Below, one piece after another: positions 6,751 to 9,265 of a stretch of DNA of 9,265 bases (position 1 is the first letter of the stretch; each line of letters begins with the position of its first letter). A program made the translations under genes and the position numbers. The notes below the pieces were generated by a model, which had not been told where the DNA came from, ran no database searches, and worked only from the letters and a program-made list of their open reading frames with translations. The stretch is taken from positions 1 to 9,265 of the forward strand of contig USCP01000063.1 of assembly GCA_900553245.1 (NCBI GenBank), written 5' to 3'. Source of the DNA: an uncultured Peptococcaceae bacterium. Its GTDB lineage: Bacteria > Bacillota > Peptococcia > Peptococcales > Peptococcaceae.

Positions 6751-7739
6751 GTTTTTCCAATGAAATAAAAAATGAGCTGCTACGCATGGAATACACCGAC
6801 GATGCAGAGCGCGTGTCATTACTCGCTGGGCTCACTCGTATGGACGGAACCATTTTGATTGGTTCTAAGCGTTCAATCAGCTTGCAATTGTCAAGTGAAA
6901 ATGCTGCGGTGGCGCGATTGGCTCTTTCTTGGTTGAAGGAACTTTTCCACGTTGAAGCAACGGTGACGATTCAGCGTATGAATCGTCTTAAGAAAAATGT
7001 GCTTTATGTGGTTAATGTCCCTAGTCAAAATCGTATGCCAACCCTGCTTAATACCTTAGGCATGGTGGATCGAGATGGGCTGCTGTTTCGGCCGGAGATT
7101 GCGACCGATTTAATTGGAAGTGATACTTTGCGCCGCGCTTATTTGCGCGGCGTTTTTCTTGGGAGCGGGTCAATGACCGATCCTCAACGCAGCTATCACT
7201 TGGAAATTGTCACCCAAAGTGAGGAATACGCTGCGAATTTGATTTCTTTGATTGAAAATTACAATATTTATCCTCGTATGAGTTACCGCAAGGAAAATAT
7301 TGTGGTGTATCTCAAGGAAAGTGAGCAAATCAGTGACTTCTTGGCGCTCATTGGTGCTTATGAAGCGGTGATGGCGTTGGAAAACACACGCATTCAGAAA
7401 AATGTGCGTAATCAGGTTAATCGTTTGGTCAACTGCGAAACCGCCAATATGAATAAATCCATCAATGCCGCTCAGCGTCAAATTCAAAGCATCACCTTAA
7501 TTGCAGAGAAGATGGGTTTGGAGCAGTTGCCGGAATCCTTGCGTCAAGCGGCAGAGGTGCGCTTGAACCATCCGGAGGAGAGCCTCAAGGAATTGGGGCA
7601 GCTTTTGGACCCGCCGGTGGGAAAATCCGGCATGAATCATCGCATGCGCCGCTTAGAGGAATTGGCGGAGCAATTGCAGCCAATAGTGGGCAACGATGGG
7701 GATGAAAAGGTCAACGAAGATAAAGGAGAGGGGCTATGA
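6747..7739 (+). CDS. whiA: WhiA DNA-binding protein (LAGLIDADG-like fold plus HTH)
   Basis: WhiA is a DNA-binding protein descended from homing endonucleases. It controls sporulation septation in Streptomyces and affects division and chromosome segregation in B. subtilis. At 330 residues the length is typical. The two LAGLIDADG-like elements are LAGLTRMDGT (26-35) and RRAYLRGVFLGSGSMTDP (129-146); a nuclease-type acidic pattern is not evident, as expected for WhiA. The C-terminal helix-turn-helix (about 273-312) reads LNHPEESLKELGQLL and KSGMNHRMRRLEEL. The last 17 residues are an acidic, low-complexity tail whose codons also hold the ribosome site of the next gene. The start ATG overlaps the yvcK stop (ATGA) with GGAGG 10 nt upstream; its own stop overlaps the next start the same way, so all three genes are translationally linked. 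Confidence 0.96.
   Translation: MSFSNEIKNELLRMEYTDDAERVSLLAGLTRMDGTILIGSKRSISLQLSSENAAVARLALSWLKELFHVEATVTIQRMNRLKKNVLYVVNVPSQNRMPTLLNTLGMVDRDGLLFRPEIATDLIGSDTLRRAYLRGVFLGSGSMTDPQRSYHLEIVTQSEEYAANLISLIENYNIYPRMSYRKENIVVYLKESEQISDFLALIGAYEAVMALENTRIQKNVRNQVNRLVNCETANMNKSINAAQRQIQSITLIAEKMGLEQLPESLRQAAEVRLNHPEESLKELGQLLDPPVGKSGMNHRMRRLEELAEQLQPIVGNDGDEKVNEDKGEGL
7131..7157 (+). other. Terminator-like GC hairpin with T tract inside whiA
   Basis: CGCCGCGC (7131-7138) pairs perfectly with GCGCGGCG (7145-7152) across a 6-nt TTATTT loop, followed directly by TTTTT (7153-7157). This has all parts of an intrinsic terminator but lies at codons 129-137 of whiA, in the conserved RRAYLRGVF segment, so coding constraint alone may explain it. 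If active it would lower expression of the second half of whiA and the oxidoreductase. Confidence 0.35.
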
Positions 7740-9265
7740 AAATAAAATTCCGTGCCTTATTGGCGACGGTGTTGATGGGTGGTTTATTAGTAAGTGGATG
7801 TGGTGCCAATCAACCGGAGCCGGTGGTTCCGGAGGGAAGCCAGGAAATTGTTATTAGCAATGCGGAAAAGGTAGAAACCGATTATGACTGTATTGTGGTG
7901 GATGGCAGCCCAGAAGGCATTAGTGCGGCTATTAGTGCGGCGCGAAACGGGCTTAAGACCCTACTTATTTGTCAAGATGCAGCCTTGGGTGGGCTCTATA
8001 CCTTGGGTGAGCTGAATTTTATTGATGTTCCGGAATCTCGCTGCGGTCAATTGCTGGTCGGTGGGATTTATAAGGAATTTAGTGATGCCGTTGGTGGTAG
8101 TGGTTTTGATATCATTAAAGCAAAGAATACGTTTTATCAAATGGTAGCAAACGAAGACAATCTGACACTGCGGGTTAACAGCCGTTTCAAAAAGCCACTT
8201 ATGGATGGACAAACCATCACCGGCATAGAGGTGGAGGAAGACGGTAAAAATGTGAAATATCATGCGCCGGTGGTGATTGATGCGACACCGGACGGTAATG
8301 TTTGTGCAGCAGCCGATGTGCCTTATACCTTTGCTGGGGAGGACATTGGCGAGCGTGACCGCGAAATGGGTGTGACGCTGGTCTTTCGTTTAAGCGGTGT
8401 GGATTGGGACAAGGTGACGGCGCACGTTACGAAAATTCCCGAAGGAGAAACCGCTGCGGAAGGGGATGTCAATGGCAATCTTGCTTGGGGTTACAGTAAG
8501 GAAGGCTTTGCTTACGAACCGACGGATGAGGCCATGCGTTTACGTGGCTTCAATATTGCCCGTCAAGACAACGGGGACGTGCTTTTAAATGCACTGATTA
8601 TTTTTGATGTGGATGCCTTAGACCCAGCAAGCTGTGCGGAAGGTATTGCTCGCGGAGAGGCTGAATTGCCGATGATTATAGACTACATGCGCGCGCATTG
8701 CGAGGGCTTTGAAAAGGCGACGCTTGTCAATACCGCAGAGCAGCTTTATGTGCGTGAAACACGCCATATGGAATGCGAGAAAATGCTGACGATCGATGAT
8801 GTGTTGGAAAATCGCGCCCAAGAGGATGCAATTTGTGTGACCAATTATCCGGTAGACGTACAAGCCACAAAGACGCAACGCTTTGGGACGGTGGTAGGCT
8901 TCCCGGATCAATACGAAATCTCTTTTGGGAGCTTGGTGCCAAAGAAAGTGGATGGATTGATGATTGTTGGTCGTTCTGCCGGTTTTACCTCTTTGGCGGC
9001 GGGATCTGCACGTATCGTGCCGACAGGGATGGCTTGTGTGGCGGCAAAACTTTGTGTGGATAAGGACATGACGCCACGCGAGCTCTATGGCAATGAAAAG
9101 GGCATTAAGAAAATGCAAAAGACCCTTGAAAAACAAGGGGTTTTTTTGGCACATCAAGAAACCGAGGAACCGGTGATGAGTCATTGGGCGTATGAAGGGC
9201 TCAAGGTCATTCGAAGCATGGGCTATGCGGATGGCGGTTACGATAATAATTATCGTTTAGATGAT
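7736..9265 (+). CDS. Lipoprotein FAD-dependent oxidoreductase with SLH-like C-terminal segment (3' end outside window)
   Basis: 510 codons are visible and the frame is open to the right edge. Residues 1-22 form a lipoprotein signal with lipobox LVSGC (lipidated Cys22), so the protein is exported and anchored. A dinucleotide-binding fold follows: DCIVVDGSPEGISAAISAA (51-69) has the Gly-X-Pro-X-Gly form common in the FAD_oxidored (PF12831) family, then LICQDAALGG (77-86). DATPDGNVCAAADVPY and VDGLMIVGRSAGFTSL (from 405), with SARIVPTGMAC after it, are further family landmarks. From His483, HWAYEGLKVIRSMGY and then GGYDNNYRLDD resemble the start of a surface-layer homology repeat, which usually binds cell-wall polymers. 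Substrate unknown. The ATG overlaps the whiA stop and has GGAG 7 nt upstream. The usual acidic residue ending the second strand is Cys79-Gln80 here. Family call firm; SLH assignment moderate because it is cut off. Confidence 0.88.
   Translation, partial: MKIKFRALLATVLMGGLLVSGCGANQPEPVVPEGSQEIVISNAEKVETDYDCIVVDGSPEGISAAISAARNGLKTLLICQDAALGGLYTLGELNFIDVPESRCGQLLVGGIYKEFSDAVGGSGFDIIKAKNTFYQMVANEDNLTLRVNSRFKKPLMDGQTITGIEVEEDGKNVKYHAPVVIDATPDGNVCAAADVPYTFAGEDIGERDREMGVTLVFRLSGVDWDKVTAHVTKIPEGETAAEGDVNGNLAWGYSKEGFAYEPTDEAMRLRGFNIARQDNGDVLLNALIIFDVDALDPASCAEGIARGEAELPMIIDYMRAHCEGFEKATLVNTAEQLYVRETRHMECEKMLTIDDVLENRAQEDAICVTNYPVDVQATKTQRFGTVVGFPDQYEISFGSLVPKKVDGLMIVGRSAGFTSLAAGSARIVPTGMACVAAKLCVDKDMTPRELYGNEKGIKKMQKTLEKQGVFLAHQETEEPVMSHWAYEGLKVIRSMGYADGGYDNNYRLDD

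Noticed and set aside
8618..9184. 188-codon minus-strand open frame opposite the oxidoreductase gene
   Set aside because: The plus strand here encodes conserved flavoprotein motifs in frame from a good start; the antisense frame is His/Arg-rich shadow sequence.

Overview
The window looks like the chromosome of a Bacillota (Firmicutes) bacterium with roughly even GC. The evidence is the conserved rapZ-yvcK-whiA block typical of Gram-positive bacteria, strong AGGAGG-type ribosome binding sites, two TTG starts and intrinsic-terminator architecture. A YvcK with an added N-terminal membrane anchor and an SLH-like tail on a lipoprotein suggest a clostridial or Negativicutes-type lineage, but the sequence does not fix the class. 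No mobile element, tRNA, rRNA or CRISPR array was seen.

Left half, minus strand: carA (3062-1992) and carB (1986 to the left edge, incomplete) encode the two subunits of carbamoyl phosphate synthetase, which feeds pyrimidine and arginine synthesis. They are 5 bp apart, and the carB ribosome binding site lies inside the end of carA. Upstream, also on the minus strand, is a small radical SAM protein (3909-3190) with an unusual CX4CX2C cluster motif. A hairpin terminator separates it from carA, and the best carA promoter candidate overlaps that hairpin.

A 205-bp divergent region (3910-4114) carries promoter-like sequences facing both ways.

Right half, plus strand: an unrecognised 115-residue protein (4115-4462), then rapZ (4499-5368), yvcK (5389-6750), whiA (6747-7739) and a lipoprotein FAD-dependent oxidoreductase (7736 to the right edge, incomplete). 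Gaps are 36 and 20 bp, then two 4-bp ATGA overlaps, so this reads as one operon. RapZ, YvcK and WhiA are linked by established work to nucleotide-dependent regulation, carbon flux to the cell wall, and division or chromosome control. The oxidoreductase tied to whiA by overlap is the least expected member: it carries a lipobox, a divergent FAD-binding region and the start of an SLH-like repeat.

No fully new system is evident. The best leads are the radical SAM protein, the orphan gene upstream of rapZ, and the exported oxidoreductase coupled to whiA.
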